Shown here: in pieces, positions 1 to 13,300 of the stretch | Numbering within the stretch: the stretch's first letter is position 1 | How the letters are laid out: each line of letters begins with the position of its first letter | Source of the DNA: Cruorifilaria tuberocauda | Lineage: Eukaryota > Nematoda > Chromadorea > Rhabditida > Onchocercidae | Length of the DNA: 64,000 bases | Direction: 5' to 3' | Assembly: GCA_013365365.1 (NCBI GenBank) | Contig: JABVXU010000001.1 | Span: 310,001-374,000, forward strand | Made by a program: the position numbers and the translations under genes | The notes under the pieces: generated by a model | What the model was told of the DNA's origin: nothing | Databases searched by the model: none | The model's input: only the letters and a program-made list of their open reading frames with translations

Positions 1-215
1 CAGTGATTAATACATGAAGATGACTTAATTTTTATGATTCAAACAGATTTAGCCGTTAACAGTCATCAGTTTATTTTAGTTTGTTTTGCTCTATAGAACG
101 CCTAAATTTAAACAATTTGTTGTATTTTTGTTTTTGTCCAATCGGAAACGGTGTTCGAATGTCTAAATTCAGAATTTTTTTGGTTATTAAAGCATAAGTG
201 TGATTTAATTTTCAG

Positions 216-2352
216 AAAAGTTATGACAGTACCAGTTATAGATGGCATTGACAAAGATGATTGGTCTTATCGAATAGTTTACGGCTCTGCAGATAAGCAT
301 TACCGGTTATTATATTTTTCCATATCTTTATTTTGTTCATAGTTTTTTTAATATTTGATACAGGTTTATTTTGGAAAATTATTTATTGTAGTGGTATATT
401 CGAGTGGGGGCTTCTGTACAAAGAAACTGAGATATCAGGACAAGAATTGACGCGAAGAAAACATAACAGTGAACCATTCAGGTCATGACTTTTCAGTTTC
501 CTCACGAACTTTTGCTTTAGTAACGCTAAGATTATTCTTTTACTTTACAAGTGTTCTTAATTTTTGAAATCTTTCAGGTCCCCAACTCATGCAGGTGGAT
601 TATTTGCTATTAATAAGAAGTGGTTCAAAGAACTAGGTTATTATGATCCTGGACTGCAAATATGGGGGGGCGAACAATATGAACTGTCCTTTAAAGTTGG
701 TTTTTTTATTATGCGAGGCATTTAGATCTTTTAATTCTTTGATTAAAATATGATCAAATTCCAGTTATGATCTCTTCATTTTCTTTTCTACAGGAAAAAA
801 TTGCAGATTTGGCAGTGTGGAGGCGGAATTTTGTTTGTACCATGTTCTCATGTTGGCCATGTATACCGGTCACATATGCCGTACGGTTTCGGAAAGCTCT
901 CCGGAAAACCAGTCATTTCAACTGTAATCATTCTTTCATAGGAAGAATTTTTGCTTTCGTAGTTTCTATGCTTGCACCTGTTTTAAATTCGCATTGAAAA
1001 GTTTCAGAATATGCTTCGTGTCATAAAAACATGGATGGATGAATATGATAAGTATTATTATATTCGGGAGCCATCGGCAAAGTATCGCTTACCTGGTGAC
1101 ATCAATTCACAACTCGAGCTTAGGAAAAGCCTAAATTGTAAATCATTCAAGTGGTAAATTTACAATAATCTTAAAATTTACAAATCATTTCATCTTGACA
1201 TTATTACTATATGCTTATCGTCATAATGATAAAAACAGAACAAAGTGTGTGTCAGATGATTGTCTACTGAATGTTGGGATTTTGTATATTCTGCATTTTT
1301 CTGGGATCTTCAAGAATTTAAGGTATATGGAAAAAGTTGCATACGACGTCATTATATCTTATCCGCTTCCACCGGAAAATCACGTATGGGGTGAGGCGAA
1401 AAATCACGCCACAGGTATTTCATTTACTCAGCTTTTTAAAAGTTATTAACATTACTAAATATAGTGGGCTATATTTAATAATGTTATAGTTCTGCATGAA
1501 TTTTGCGATTTTGCCATTTCAACCAAATCTCACACGCTTGCTCACACGTATTTACTTTTGTAAACATTTTATTCCAACTTGTTTAATCAACATTAGCGAC
1601 CATCGTTTCATGATGTAATTTGAGGCGCACCATGTTATTTTGAATTAAGTTTTTGCAGTTCTATACAATTACATGAAGAATAGAACTTTTCCATTGTTTT
1701 TAATATCTATTTTACATTGCATTGTTTAGGAAAATGCATTGATACGATGGGTCGACCTGTACCAGGTATTGTTGGCGCAACTCCATGTCATGGCTATGGT
1801 GGGAATCAGGTAAAATTAGTTTAAGTTTTATTTCATTTTTGTTTCAATATTGAGATCAATGAATGTGTGATTTTGCAAAACATGTTTATTTATTTCCACC
1901 TAAATGTGTAGTAGAGAGAAAACTTATTGTTCATTTATTTACCTGAGTAATAATGTTAGAGAAATCTTTTTTCAAGCTGATCAGACTGAACAAGAAAGGA
2001 CAACTGACGCAGGGAGAATGGTGTATAACTCCCGTAAATGGAAATTTAATTACAAAACATTGTGTTAAAGGAACAGTTGATGGACCTTTTATTTATAATG
2101 AGGCAGGTTTTTTTCTTACAAGTAGGAGAACGCTATTTCCGCTCTTATTTCCCCGTATTCATTATCTAAAAATTTCCATGCATTCAAAATCATGCAAAAA
2201 TTTTCCCTGTTTAGAAAAGTGAGCAAATAATGGTGAACAACTTGTGTTTGACAGCAGCTAAATCCATGAGCCGTTCAGCATTATTAATGGAAAAATGTGA
2301 TTCAGAAAATCAGTGGCAGAAATGGGAATGGCGAGAAATATATATTGATTAA
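216..2352 (+). CDS. Polypeptide N-acetylgalactosaminyltransferase, GALNT7-like (3' part)
   Basis: Golgi enzyme family that transfers GalNAc from UDP-GalNAc to Ser/Thr to start mucin-type O-glycans. The 5' exons lie outside the window. Exons in phase: 216-305, 392-481, 578-695, 807-923, 1008-1153, 1323-1414, 1730-1809, 1977-2102, 2224-2352 (TAA stop), about 330 codons. Visible family marks are the FEWGLLYKE segment, [33 protein letters not shown] (the GalNAc-T WGGE-x-x-E motif, with Q where N is usual) and a C-terminal ricin-type lectin domain with CID, GNQ, WCIT, CLTA and a QKWEW end. The spacing and the CKSFKW / YPLPP-N-x-x-WGE segment match human GALNT7 as I remember it, so a worm gly-7-type gene is likely. 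The last intron joins in frame only with a GC donor at 2103. Family assignment is firm, the subfamily less so. Confidence 0.9.
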
Positions 2353-3778
2353 TTAGCTGGCTGATTGTATTCGTGAACTTCCTTTGTCATTTGCAAAAGA
2401 ATGTATCACATAGGATGATTTTTTATTGAATTTTTTTGTAGAATTACGAATCATTCTGATGAAAAATTCAATTTTCCTCCATTAGAATAATTATGGAATG
2501 AATACATCCTGCTTTTTTGCATTTTCATTTTTTAGAAAATTTTTTTGCTGATACCTTCTCTTTCTGTTCTCAGCAAACGAATTAGTTTGAAAAGAAGAAT
2601 AAATACTAGAAGAGAAGAAGAAAGAACAAGATTTTCTAGCACTTTTCTGTTCCGTAGATTTCATTGACTAAATGTTTCAAATATGCATTAGGACTATTAC
2701 TGTATATATTGTTCAGCACTTAAAACTCTGTGTGAGGCCGATATTTTTTCTCAGCTTAGGGAGATTCAAGAAAAATAATTTTTTATCTTAAAATGGATAA
2801 ATTTTCAGAAATCTTCTCATTGTCTTTTCTTATCCATTTATAATATTTTATTACTACTTTTGATGAGATTCTAAAAACGCTTCGTTGAGATGTCAACAAA
2901 GATTATATTTCTTTTTAATTACCACTGCTGTATGTCAAACTGATATTTTTATCCTATATTTTTTTCATCATATTTATTTATTTATTTAAAACATATTCTG
3001 CACATACATCTACTGTTTTTTCGGCACTGTGGCTTGCCATCTGTAGGAAATAATTCGACTTTTTATCAATGAGAATTTCTGATTTTTTTCTTAATATGGT
3101 GTTGATTCATTACAAAAAGGATAAAATTTGATATTTTATGGTAAAAGAAAAGAAAAAATGCAGAAACGCGATGGGAAATGAAGATAAATTCAATAATCAA
3201 GAGTTAAATAATGAATTACACAGTGTTCATGCGGGCTTTGCTTTCTTTTCTTTTTTGGAATATCATTGAGTTCTTGAAGTTTTCAGATTGTGGGTACTAA
3301 ATATTGATTTTCCATAGATTGTTGGGTTTTTTTTTATCATAAGCTTTAATTGTAAGTAGACTGTAGCATTCAATAAAGTATCACCTCTGTAAGATTTATG
3401 TATTAAGAAAAACGCTAAAGTAACTGCATCAAATTAGTGGCAGTCGGATATTATTTGTTATAGAAACTATTTTTGTAATTTCTTTTTCTTTATTCATGGA
3501 AGTGTCTGTCAAATTTTTTCAGAAAAGGCCTGTCTTTAATGTTTGGATGTTCAGAATGAATTGAGATTAAAATAGAGATGAATCCTATTATTCGCTTTTA
3601 TCCATATATCCACATGGCTTATTTTGCTCTACTTTGCTTTACGAAATTCTTCAAGTTTTGAAGAAAGCATTTCTTTACTTTTCTCCCATTTTGTCGTTTA
3701 AATTTGGAAAAATGAGCGTTTTTTTTAATCATCTTGATTCTCATTCTATATTCATTTTGAACATCACAGTATTTTGCA
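2353..3778. other. Intergenic, no gene seen
   Basis: AT-rich spacer between the GALNT stop and the splice acceptor before the dehydrogenase start. Only short frames interrupted by stops on both strands; nothing resembling an exon with splice sites was found. It should hold the GALNT 3' UTR and the dehydrogenase promoter. Confidence 0.6.
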
Positions 3779-3779
3779 G
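3778..3779 (+). promoter_or_regulatory. Candidate trans-splice acceptor for the dehydrogenase
   Basis: A TTTTGCAG acceptor lies 25 bases before the ATG at 3805. There is no obvious upstream coding exon, which fits a spliced-leader addition site in a nematode. It could instead be the acceptor of a 5' UTR intron. Confidence 0.35.
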
Positions 3780-3804
3780 CTAAAACTAATTTGAAGATTG
3801 CTGG

Positions 3805-6800
3805 ATGGAAGCTTCATTTGTAGAATCGTTGAATATATTTGATTGTAAATGGATTTTCATCATTGTCGTAGTGATTGCGCTTAGGTAATTGTTCGAGGAT
3901 TTCCAATATCTTAACCAACCGTTTAGTTAAAAAAATGTCAATTGTTCTCGGAAGAGGCTGAAGATAAGTGGAATGCACTATTGCAAGCGTTTCTTTACTT
4001 CTTTATATATCTTTATTGTAGATTTGGATTGCTGCTGAACTTTCACATATTCTATTTGAATTTATTTTATAATTATCTTTCAGTCTTTACGGTATTAGTT
4101 GCTTAATTCTTCTCGTTTAAGGTTTTATTTCAAAGGTGCCCAATTCAAAGAACGCAGTACAGCTAAAGGTTTGGTAGCAGTTGTAACAGGCTGCAATTGT
4201 GGCATAGGAAAACAGATTGTACGAGAACTAAATCTACGTGGAGCAAAAGTATATATGTTGTGTCGCAATGAGGATCGAGCTCGAAATGCTGTCGTTCAAC
4301 TCGTTAAGGTTGAAATTAAAGATAAATTGTAATTGGTTATGATGTCGATCAAAAGTTTGCTTGAGAAAAGTTTGATATTTGGATATTTTTATTATTTTTT
4401 ATAGTTAAATAATGAAGTTAAATGAGTGTAGCAGCAGTGCATACAACTTATTTTATGTTGCATAACTCTGCAATGCTAATCTCTCAGTCAATGTTGTGCA
4501 TAGAATTAAGGTGAAGAATTGACATTTATGACTAAGTTGGAGTTATTCTATATTCATTGATTAATTATTTTGATCCTGGTTCTTAGCTTGGTTGTAATCC
4601 GCAGAGATTGCTAGTTAAAATGATCGACCTTGCTCAATTCAAATCGGTCAAAGCAGTAGCAACAGAAATTATAAAAGGTTTGTATCACAGTTTTGTATTG
4701 AATTGCATTGAACCAAGGTCTCAGTGATTTCATAAGTTTCTTTTTATAATTCGTTTGCTTTAGGAAGATAGCTAGTGTGCAGTCTCTACTGACTTATATG
4801 GTTTAGAATTTATTTTAGAATACATTTTGACTGAATATATACTTCACAAACTCTACTATGCATTCTTTGTTTCATTTCAACAATTTATATGCGAAAATTT
4901 TACAGTATTAATAGATATTGCAGAAGAAAGTCATTTGGATATTCTAATCAATAATGCAGGTATTATGTTGTATCCAAAGTTTAAATTAACCGATGATGGT
5001 CATGAACTAGTTTGGCAAACAAATTATCTCGGTTAGTATTGAAATAACGAAAAATTAGTTTTCTTGAATTATATAACGATCAAGAAATCCGTTTGATTCT
5101 ATTTTTCAGCGTTTAGAAAATCTTTGTATATGTTTTTTACAATTATGAAAGAATTTTGACTGATGATGTGAATTTTTGAAATAGAATCATTGAAGTAGAA
5201 ATGATTTATCGTTGAATATTGATTTTCCAATTAAGTCAGAAATCCAATTCCTTGTGATACATACAAAAATTTAGAAAATAAATTTTTCCAAATATAAATT
5301 CTTCTTAGCGAGGTCCCTAAATCTGATAGATTTATGGAGATTTGAGTGAAAATATTTAATGAAGAGATTTGTGATTATTATGTCTCCCAGCAACTTTTGT
5401 CTGTTTATTCTTTTTTGTGATCAAACCAATCAGTTTTATGCAGTTACGGAATCAAATAACTCTGATATTACAATATATGATATCTGCAAATCTAGATCTC
5501 TCGATGTTTCTGCTGAACAAAAATTCCTTCGGTTGCTTCAATAATTATCTATGTTTTATCTGAACATATTCTCTTCTATTATTAATGGAGATCAAAATGA
5601 ATCAATGGGGATCACAATTGTTCTGAATATTTTATACTTTCTGGATGGAAATTTTATCTCAAGTATTACTTGGTCTAGACATTACCTTAATAATACGTAA
5701 AAATATTAATATTTATAAATAAAAGTATTTAAATAGCATTTATGCCAGAGCGAGAAGTTTTTAGGACATTTCTTACTCACTGAATTACTTCTACCTCTTC
5801 TTCGAGCTGCTCCAACTGCACGTATTGTCAGTGTTTCTGCATTAGCCCATTTCTACGCCGATCCCATTGATTTACAACTGATTGATCGTAGAGAAGGTTG
5901 GGATTCGAGACAATCATATTCGAAATCGAAACTTGCGATGGTATTTTTGTAATTTTTCATTATGAGTAAACGCTTTAATAAATTGCCTTATTAAGAACTA
6001 CAATTTGATTTCAAGGTAATGCATGCATTTGAATTAACTAGACGATTACGAGAATGTGAAGGATCACATGTTACGATAAATGTTTGTCATCCGGGTTTGT
6101 GCAATACACGATTGATGCGCTACACTCCATTAGTACAAAAACCGCTGAATTATCTTACCGCACCATTCAGGTTATTCATTTTAAAATATCGGAAGCCTTA
6201 AGTATTTCATATGGAAATTCATAAATTTAAGATCATACGACTTCATTATGAAATAGTATACTTCATTTTATAACGAAATATACTATTTAATCCATTTAAT
6301 TTTTTGATATTCTAAGTATAGCTCTTGAGACATAAAACCTATTGAAAGTTTTTTGGATTGTGTTTTATTGCATTTCATGCATTTATTACTTCTGCTGGAC
6401 CCTGTGATTTTTTTTGTATAATCGAATCATTCTAAAAAGAAAACACATTCCATTTTTGTTTCGAAAATTTTCAACATTGTTTCAGTTATATGTTATTTTT
6501 ATTTCTTCAGATGGTATTTGCTGAAAACTCCGAAGGATGGAGCTCAAACCCCGCTTTTCTTGGCTTTATCGAAAAGTGTGACCGGTTCTTCAGGACTCTA
6601 TTATAGGTATTATTAATTTTATTCAAATTTTTGGTTTTATTCTTGAATCTGAATTTCTGTTCGTATTTTTAAAAATTCTTTTCTGATTAAACTAATCTTT
6701 TCAGTAGAGTAATAGTGATATTTTGTTAATTATTGAATACGTTATCAGTTTTATCGCTGAGCAGTTATCTTTTAGTTGGTAAATATTTCTGAAATATCAA

Positions 6801-7010
6801 GCTCACCTAAAAATATTTAATTTTTTTAATATAAATTTCAGTCGGATTAAAGCAGAAGCAAACTTTGCAATTAAACAAAAAGAAAAAGCTACTTTATTTT
6901 TCAGTGAGTGTGTACCCAAAGCATTCATTGAAATGGCGGACTGGGAGGACAAATGTGCTAATCTGTATGATTATTCGATACATGCTGTAGGCCTTGACAT
7001 TAAGGATTGA
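3805..7010 (+). CDS. Membrane-anchored short-chain dehydrogenase/reductase (retinol-dehydrogenase-like)
   Basis: NAD(P)-dependent oxidoreductase of the classical SDR fold, closest in layout to RDH11-14-type retinol dehydrogenases; the substrate is unknown. Eight exons join in phase: 3805-3884, 4122-4308, 4587-4677, 4906-5031, 5765-5940, 6016-6170, 6511-6606, 6842-7010 (TGA), giving 359 residues. Residues 16-26 form a hydrophobic signal anchor (WIFIIVVVIAL), so the enzyme is probably ER-membrane bound. The cofactor motif TGCNCGIG is at about 49-56, NNAG at 135-138 and the active-site Y-x-x-x-K at Y213/K217. The usual catalytic serine region reads VSVSALAH, with alanine where the second serine of the common VSS motif sits. 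HPG follows in the substrate-loop region. The start is the first ATG that gives the anchor. Length is somewhat above the usual 310-340 of the family. Confidence 0.9.
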
Positions 7011-7184
7011 TAAGAAAATTAGTAAGTTGATTATTAGTCATGACATTTCGGGTGATTTCTACTATTATTGTCTCTTATATTCCTGTAATTTTTCATTAGT
7101 TCTCATGTGAAGAAAATTGCGAGAAAATACACGCTGCAAAAAATTTATTTGATTTTGGATTCAGCTTAATTCGAATTTTGTATG

Positions 7185-7190
7185 AATAAA
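7185..7190 (+). terminator. Poly(A) signal for the dehydrogenase
   Basis: AATAAA 175 bases past the stop codon at 7010, followed by AT-rich sequence. Position and sequence fit a cleavage/polyadenylation signal, though AATAAA is common by chance in such AT-rich DNA. Confidence 0.4.
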
Positions 7191-9174
7191 AATTCAAACA
7201 TATATAAGTTAGCTGTAATCTCTGTGCTGCAGTTTTTTATGCTTTTGTAATTTTATTGTAAGTTTAAGAGAAGAGTTATTGTTTCTTTAAACACAGATAA
7301 ATATACTTGATGTATTTATATTGAGGTCATTATACCTGAAATATTGCAGAATTTGATTTTGTTGTATATCTGATTTTTTGTTACTTTCAAATTCTAATAA
7401 GTGCATTTTTTCGACATAATATTAATATTTGTATTTATTAAAATTTTCCAAGTTTAATACTTTGAAATACAAATTTTTTTTTATATTCAAAGTTTCTGGC
7501 GATATCAATTGGTATTTTATACCGTTAGAGTTTGATATTTTTCCAGCTTCTTCTTTGCATTGTGTACTCTGTCGAAGTTTAATGATTTATAAGTTTCTTC
7601 CTGCGTTTACTAATAGGTGCACTTTTTCGATAGATAATATCGAAACTTTATTGTAATCATTGCTATTAAAATTATATGCAATTTTTGTTCAGTGACAAGA
7701 ATAATTTTTAAAAATAATGTGCCGACCAGTAAGAAAAAATCATGCACGAATGCTTAGTATAGAGATGACAAACCTCTTCTGGAATAGATTCATTTCTAAT
7801 GTTTGTTAATTACATCGTCACCACTCTTGAGTAGGTTACCATAATGCCTAGGACTCGCTAGAATGTGATATTTAAATCATGTTTTTCTTCTAAAAATATC
7901 ATTTGCTATATGCTTTCCTAACTTATCTCATTTGGCAGTTAAAAATTATCACATGAGCACTTGCAAGGTGAATAATAAAGTTATATCGCTAGTAGTAATT
8001 GCTTACGACTTAAAGCGATAGATCCGAAAAATACAATTCAAATATTGTGCCATAAGTAATATTTCATTAACACTTATAATTATTGAATTCACTTTTTTTA
8101 GAATCACTAATTAGTATTTTAAATTTAAATGTGTGTAATTCATACAAGCGTGAACACAAACTAGAAATACAGTGCGTTTGGGTATACATGCTTGTTATCA
8201 ATTTTATATTTCTAAATGAATTTTGATTAAAGACTAGTAAAGACTACTCTACAGACACCTTTCCCATTCATATATTTCATCTTTTGACAGGATCGTTCTC
8301 TACCTGATTGCACATTAAATGCTTGAAATTCATTAATTGTCTCCCGAAATTCCATCCAAAACATTTGACAAAATTTCAGAATTGATTTACAATTAAAATG
8401 TAATGGAAATATTAAATTTCATCAATGCAAATTCAGCAGTTACTTGTATTCTGATTCTGGCAAAATACTTGACATTCCTAAATGGTTACATCTAAAGCAT
8501 TATTACTACTAGAATCTAAAGAATCTAACGCATTACTACTTTGCTGAGTACAGTAAAGCATTACACATTAGCACCATAACATGAAAGCATTCTATTTCAA
8601 AAGTGATATGTCCTGATTATTCATATAGTTGCACGGCGGTTATATATGCTGAATGCTTCGAAATTCAATGTGATATTTGAAGTCTCAGTTCTTGCCACTC
8701 GTTGAGCGTGAAACTTCATCCTCACGTTCACATCAGATTACTGTCGAGTTTTCTGTGACACAATATGATATTTGAAATTTTTGAATAGATATTGTATTTG
8801 TTCCTTAATTTATCGAAATTCTTCCGCTAAAATGCATTCCTCTTTCACAATGTTAACAAATAATTATTATTTCATGATTGATCAAGGATGATTTTCTCCA
8901 TCTTTCCTACTCAGAACAAATTATCATTACTTTTTTAAAGCTTTTGAAACGATATAAATCTGCAAATTTCTCCAATTTGATAAAATGCAAAACCTTAGTT
9001 ACTCTAAACAATAAAATAAAATAAGTGTCATTAAGGAATTCAGCTAGAGAATCGTGCATTACTATAGCTCATTACTAAAGATTTTATTTAAATATACCTA
9101 AATATCTTGGATCTTAAAAAAACATCGATTCCTTTGAAGACGTTTCATTCATTCCTTAATAGAGTAAGTATACC
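7191..9174. other. Convergent intergenic region, no gene seen
   Basis: Lies between the 3' ends of the plus-strand dehydrogenase and the minus-strand secreted orphan. No frame longer than about 75 codons, no splice-flanked exon, no tRNA-like or repeat structure recognised. It presumably holds both 3' UTRs. Confidence 0.55.
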
Positions 9175-10315
9175 TTAATAGTGTTTATTCATATTATCAT
9201 ATACTTGTTGCCAATCGCTGAATCCAACTGCTCCCGGATAATAATATACTTCGATAATCTGAAATAATAATTACACTTAATATTGACTTGTTTTATTTCA
9301 CTAATTTGAACAATAATTAAGGTAATTAATTTCAATGTGTGTCTGGATTGATGCGACTCTTGCATGTATCACTTTAATGCGTTGTATCATTGTATTTTAT
9401 TATTTTCTTTTCCATTGTTAGGGTTTTTTAATTTTTTCAGATCGATTGATAGCTTTTATCCATTCGCTTTACAAAAGCTTGTCCCAATTCAATGCTATCA
9501 GTTATTCGAAATGAATAAAATACTATTTTTCAAAGACCTTGTTTTTTGTAGACGAGATCAATGAATAGCTCACGCAATTCAACTATAAATTTTAATACAA
9601 TTATGAATTTTATCATAGTTTTTTCATTATCAGAAAGGAAGGATGAATGCAAGCAGTAAAGATATGTTGAAAATATAAAGTACAAACCCAATGTTTATGA
9701 GAATCACGAGAAATAAGTTTCCTTGGGGATTTCGAATAACGATTCCGTGGGAATTCGACAAGTAATGTCCAGAAGCCTTTCCGTCTCGCCTGTAAATTTA
9801 TGTTCAAAATATTATCAGCAGAATTTATGATGAATAACTAATATGCATGACATTTCTGAAGTTGAATGATTAATTTGAAAGAGAACAATATCCGAGATTT
9901 TTCTTCATCTCAAAAATATTTCATTGAATAATTCATAAAATCAAACATTTAACTATGCGATGATTCATTTAAATGTATTTATCGGTTTTCTCCAATAATT
10001 ATCCAAACGCAAAAAACACTCATGAAATTTAAATAAGTAACTTCATTAAACCTATGTCTTTTGAAGACCTACCTCATAAGTTTTAGTAAAGACATCACCA
10101 GGTGCGACAGAGAAATCGGCAGTGTTTTCAACTCCAATAAGACGGAAGAATTTGGCTTCCGTAACATTATGATTGTGAACGGAAAGAGTTAAATCAAAAC
10201 GTTTATAATGATAGCGTTTATACCTCTTCGAACTGCACAAGGAATTACAAAGCATGAATTGAAGAATGAGCAAAAGCCTTAAAGTTCGCAGAATTGCTGT
10301 GCACATATGCCACAT
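9175..10315 (-). CDS. Small secreted protein of unknown function
   Basis: Three phase-0 exons on the minus strand: 10315-10073, 9789-9688 and 9258-9175 (TAA), giving 142 residues. The first exon starts MWHMCTAILRTLRLLLILQF, a typical signal peptide, ending near the LCSS segment at about residue 29. A basic stretch (KRYKRYHYKRF) follows and then a mature part rich in beta-type residues (DLTLSVHNHNV, FFRLIGVEN, FWTLLVEFP), ending IIEVYYYPGAVGFSDWQ. The mature part has no cysteine. Donors are GTAGGT and GTTTGT, acceptors TTACAG and TTTCAG. I do not recognise the family; the strand-rich mature domain suggests a compact extracellular beta fold, which is inference. The gene is convergent with the dehydrogenase. 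Confidence 0.75.
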
Positions 10316-13300
10316 AATCTGTGTGGAAATGCTTCTAAAATGTAAAAATGTATTCGATAATGAAAAATATGCATAATTTAATGAATAAAACTGAATAGAA
10401 AATACAAAGAGAGAATAATTGATTAAATTTGATTTAATTGGCAAAAAGTTTAGTTTAAATTCCTCAAATTTACTCAGTAATTTGATATTTAGTTAAAGCT
10501 TAATTTTCCTTCCTTCACTTTTTTGAGTGATACGTATTTAAAGAAAGGTTTATCAGAAACCGTTGAAAAAAGCTCAGCAATTAATTTGAAATTATTCAAA
10601 AATATAAAATGACAATGTAATCGAATAGATGAAATAAGTCTTTTTTAGTTAGATAAGGAATTAACGATGAAAAAATAAGAAAAACAAATATGAGTGAAAG
10701 CTATGTGCACTGGAATGGTATTGGTTGAATTAATTAGTAAATATTAGAAATTTATGATGAGAATTAAACATTCTCGCCAACAATATTATCATTTCAATTT
10801 TCCATTGTTTTTAATGTGAAGCTGAAAGCAAATAAAAAATGTCACAATATTAAACTGAAATTTCTCAAGTTCTGAAATTTTACGGTTAGAAGTTAATTTA
10901 ACCGACATTTCCTTCAAATCTTCTTCAGTTTTTAGACATGAAATGTAATTTTCCATTGTTTCATCATTTTTAAAGGAATTTTATGTATTTACTGGAAGAG
11001 ATTGAATAGCTCGTATTTGGCTTTATTAAGTGATTAAGTAATTAAGGCCTTCATATCCTTGTAATCTGTTCTTTGTTTGAAATTTATCTAAATCGGAAAT
11101 TTATTACTACTTTTAAATCAAAAAAATGCATGTAAAAGAAAATTAAACACATTAACAAAATGCTTAATAAGATGACATTAAATGACATGCTCGATATTTG
11201 AGTTAATTTAGCAATCTTTTTTCCAAAAAAATATAATCTTACCTTTTTTAATTGATACTTAGGTTTCTGAATGGCCTTTTATTACTTCCATACTTCAGTC
11301 GCGATATCCAAAGAAAAGGTTTTTATAAATCCATGAGTTCTGATTGATTGAGTAATAGAAGCAATAGTTGATTTAGCAGAATTGTTTAAGTATCACTGTG
11401 ACAAGCGAAGTTTCACTCGATTAGCATTCATATCCATCACAACTATTCCACACCTGATCATTGCTCAGTCAACATCAATTCCGTTAACATATCAGTTTTC
11501 TTACTGCAATTATGACGTCTGTTTTTTTTTCAGATAAATAACAGCACCAATCGATCAGTGAAATTGCACTGAATCTGATCATTTCGTTCTGTGTGAAGAA
11601 ATATTTTATATCTAACTATAATTATAATTCATTTATTTCATTGTTTTTCTTCTTGGCTGTCATTTCATCAGAGATATGGTTTCTGCAGAAATATGAGATT
11701 AGCTTGAATCTCTCGAAAGAGGTATTTCAAGAAGATTGATTTTATTCTAGTTTCGTTAAAATGAATCTGTTATAAGTTAATCACCATTTAGAGATTCCAA
11801 ATAATAAAATAACAACTTTTTTTCATGAAACATTTTTAACTAGCAGTAAAAGTAGGGAAAATGAAGCAAATCGAATTATTTAGAAAGATCATGTTAATTA
11901 ACGTTTCAATTAATTTGATTTCAATATATGAACAAAAATATTAGAAAATAAAATAGTTTAAAAAACAAAGCAAAATTATTTGTTCGCTCTCTTCCACTTA
12001 ATTTAAAATGTATCTATCGCAGCTATTTTAAAGCCAGTAAAGTTTTTCATTTTTTTCTCTGAAAACTATCAGAAAAGTGAAAGATACGAGAGAATGATTT
12101 TAGCAACTTTTCATCCATTTTTTAAATTTCAATTAATTTTTGAAAATAATCTCTTGATTATATGGCTAGTAGCATATAATCAATCACTCGTAATCGGTAA
12201 CACTCCTTTCTATCTCTCAGTTTCTCAGTTATCGCTTTCTTTAACATATTTTCAGTTTGCGTTGCCACTTTCAACTTTCTCTTTCACTTCGAACACCTAC
12301 TGCCGTATATTCCGCAATCTCTCGGTATTAGTCATGAATTGTCACTTCAACGACTTCAACGACAACAATCTCTGACAACAAGGAAAGAGTCAATGTTTGA
12401 AGGAAACATGAAGAAGCAGTCATCAGATGCTGTCAATATACGCATACACATACACACACACACGTACTGAGAGAAGCGTAATACATCAATTTTTACGTAA
12501 GCAGCAGTTATTTTGAGGAAATGGAGCGATGATATGGAATGATTAATTGAGTACTTTTTAAGTTAAAAGAGTACTCTCTTTTTGTATTATTTCAAATAAA
12601 ATTGTTTTATCACTGAGAAGAGAATGAAAGAAATGAAAGAATCATAGAAATGAATAAATTGATAATTATCATTCATCTTAATTTATTTTCACAAATTGTA
12701 TATTTCAATTTGGATGAACATAGATTCTGATTAGTTCTTCTGTTATTTTCGAATATTTCAAATTTTCTGAATCAATTTATAAAAAATTTCTGCAATATTC
12801 TTTAACACAATGAAATCTTTCAATTCTCTATAAAACATTAATCGTTTTTTTTTCTTTTCTCGATTTATTTAGCTTTTGTATCATCTAAGAAGAAAAATTT
12901 ATGGTAGAAATAATAAAGTCAATTCAGGAAGAAGATGGATGAATTGAGTGTACAAATTCGCTGCTATCTTTTACCTTTCTCTTGATTTTTATTTAAATTA
13001 AAATTAAACAAGACAGTCAAATTCAATACACTAATTTCTATCTGCTCTGTCAAAATCATGAAAAGTTGATAAAATTTGATGCTTTGAATGTACATGAAAA
13101 AAAATCTGAAATTTTCATTGTCAAGAACAACTGAAAAAATAGAGCTTTAGAAGACTTTTAGAAAATTTTAGAAAAAATGAAAACTTAACTTCTATAAGCA
13201 AAACACATAAAGGAGGTATAAGTAAAGCGTTAATAAAATATGAGCAGGAAATTGATAGGTAAGAAATCAAATGTGAATTCACAGTTTCTTAGCTCCTTGC

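Noticed and set aside
12094..12375. 93-codon plus-strand frame in the gene desert
   Set aside because: Pyrimidine-rich low-complexity translation (Ser, Leu, Phe) with no domain and no splice partner.
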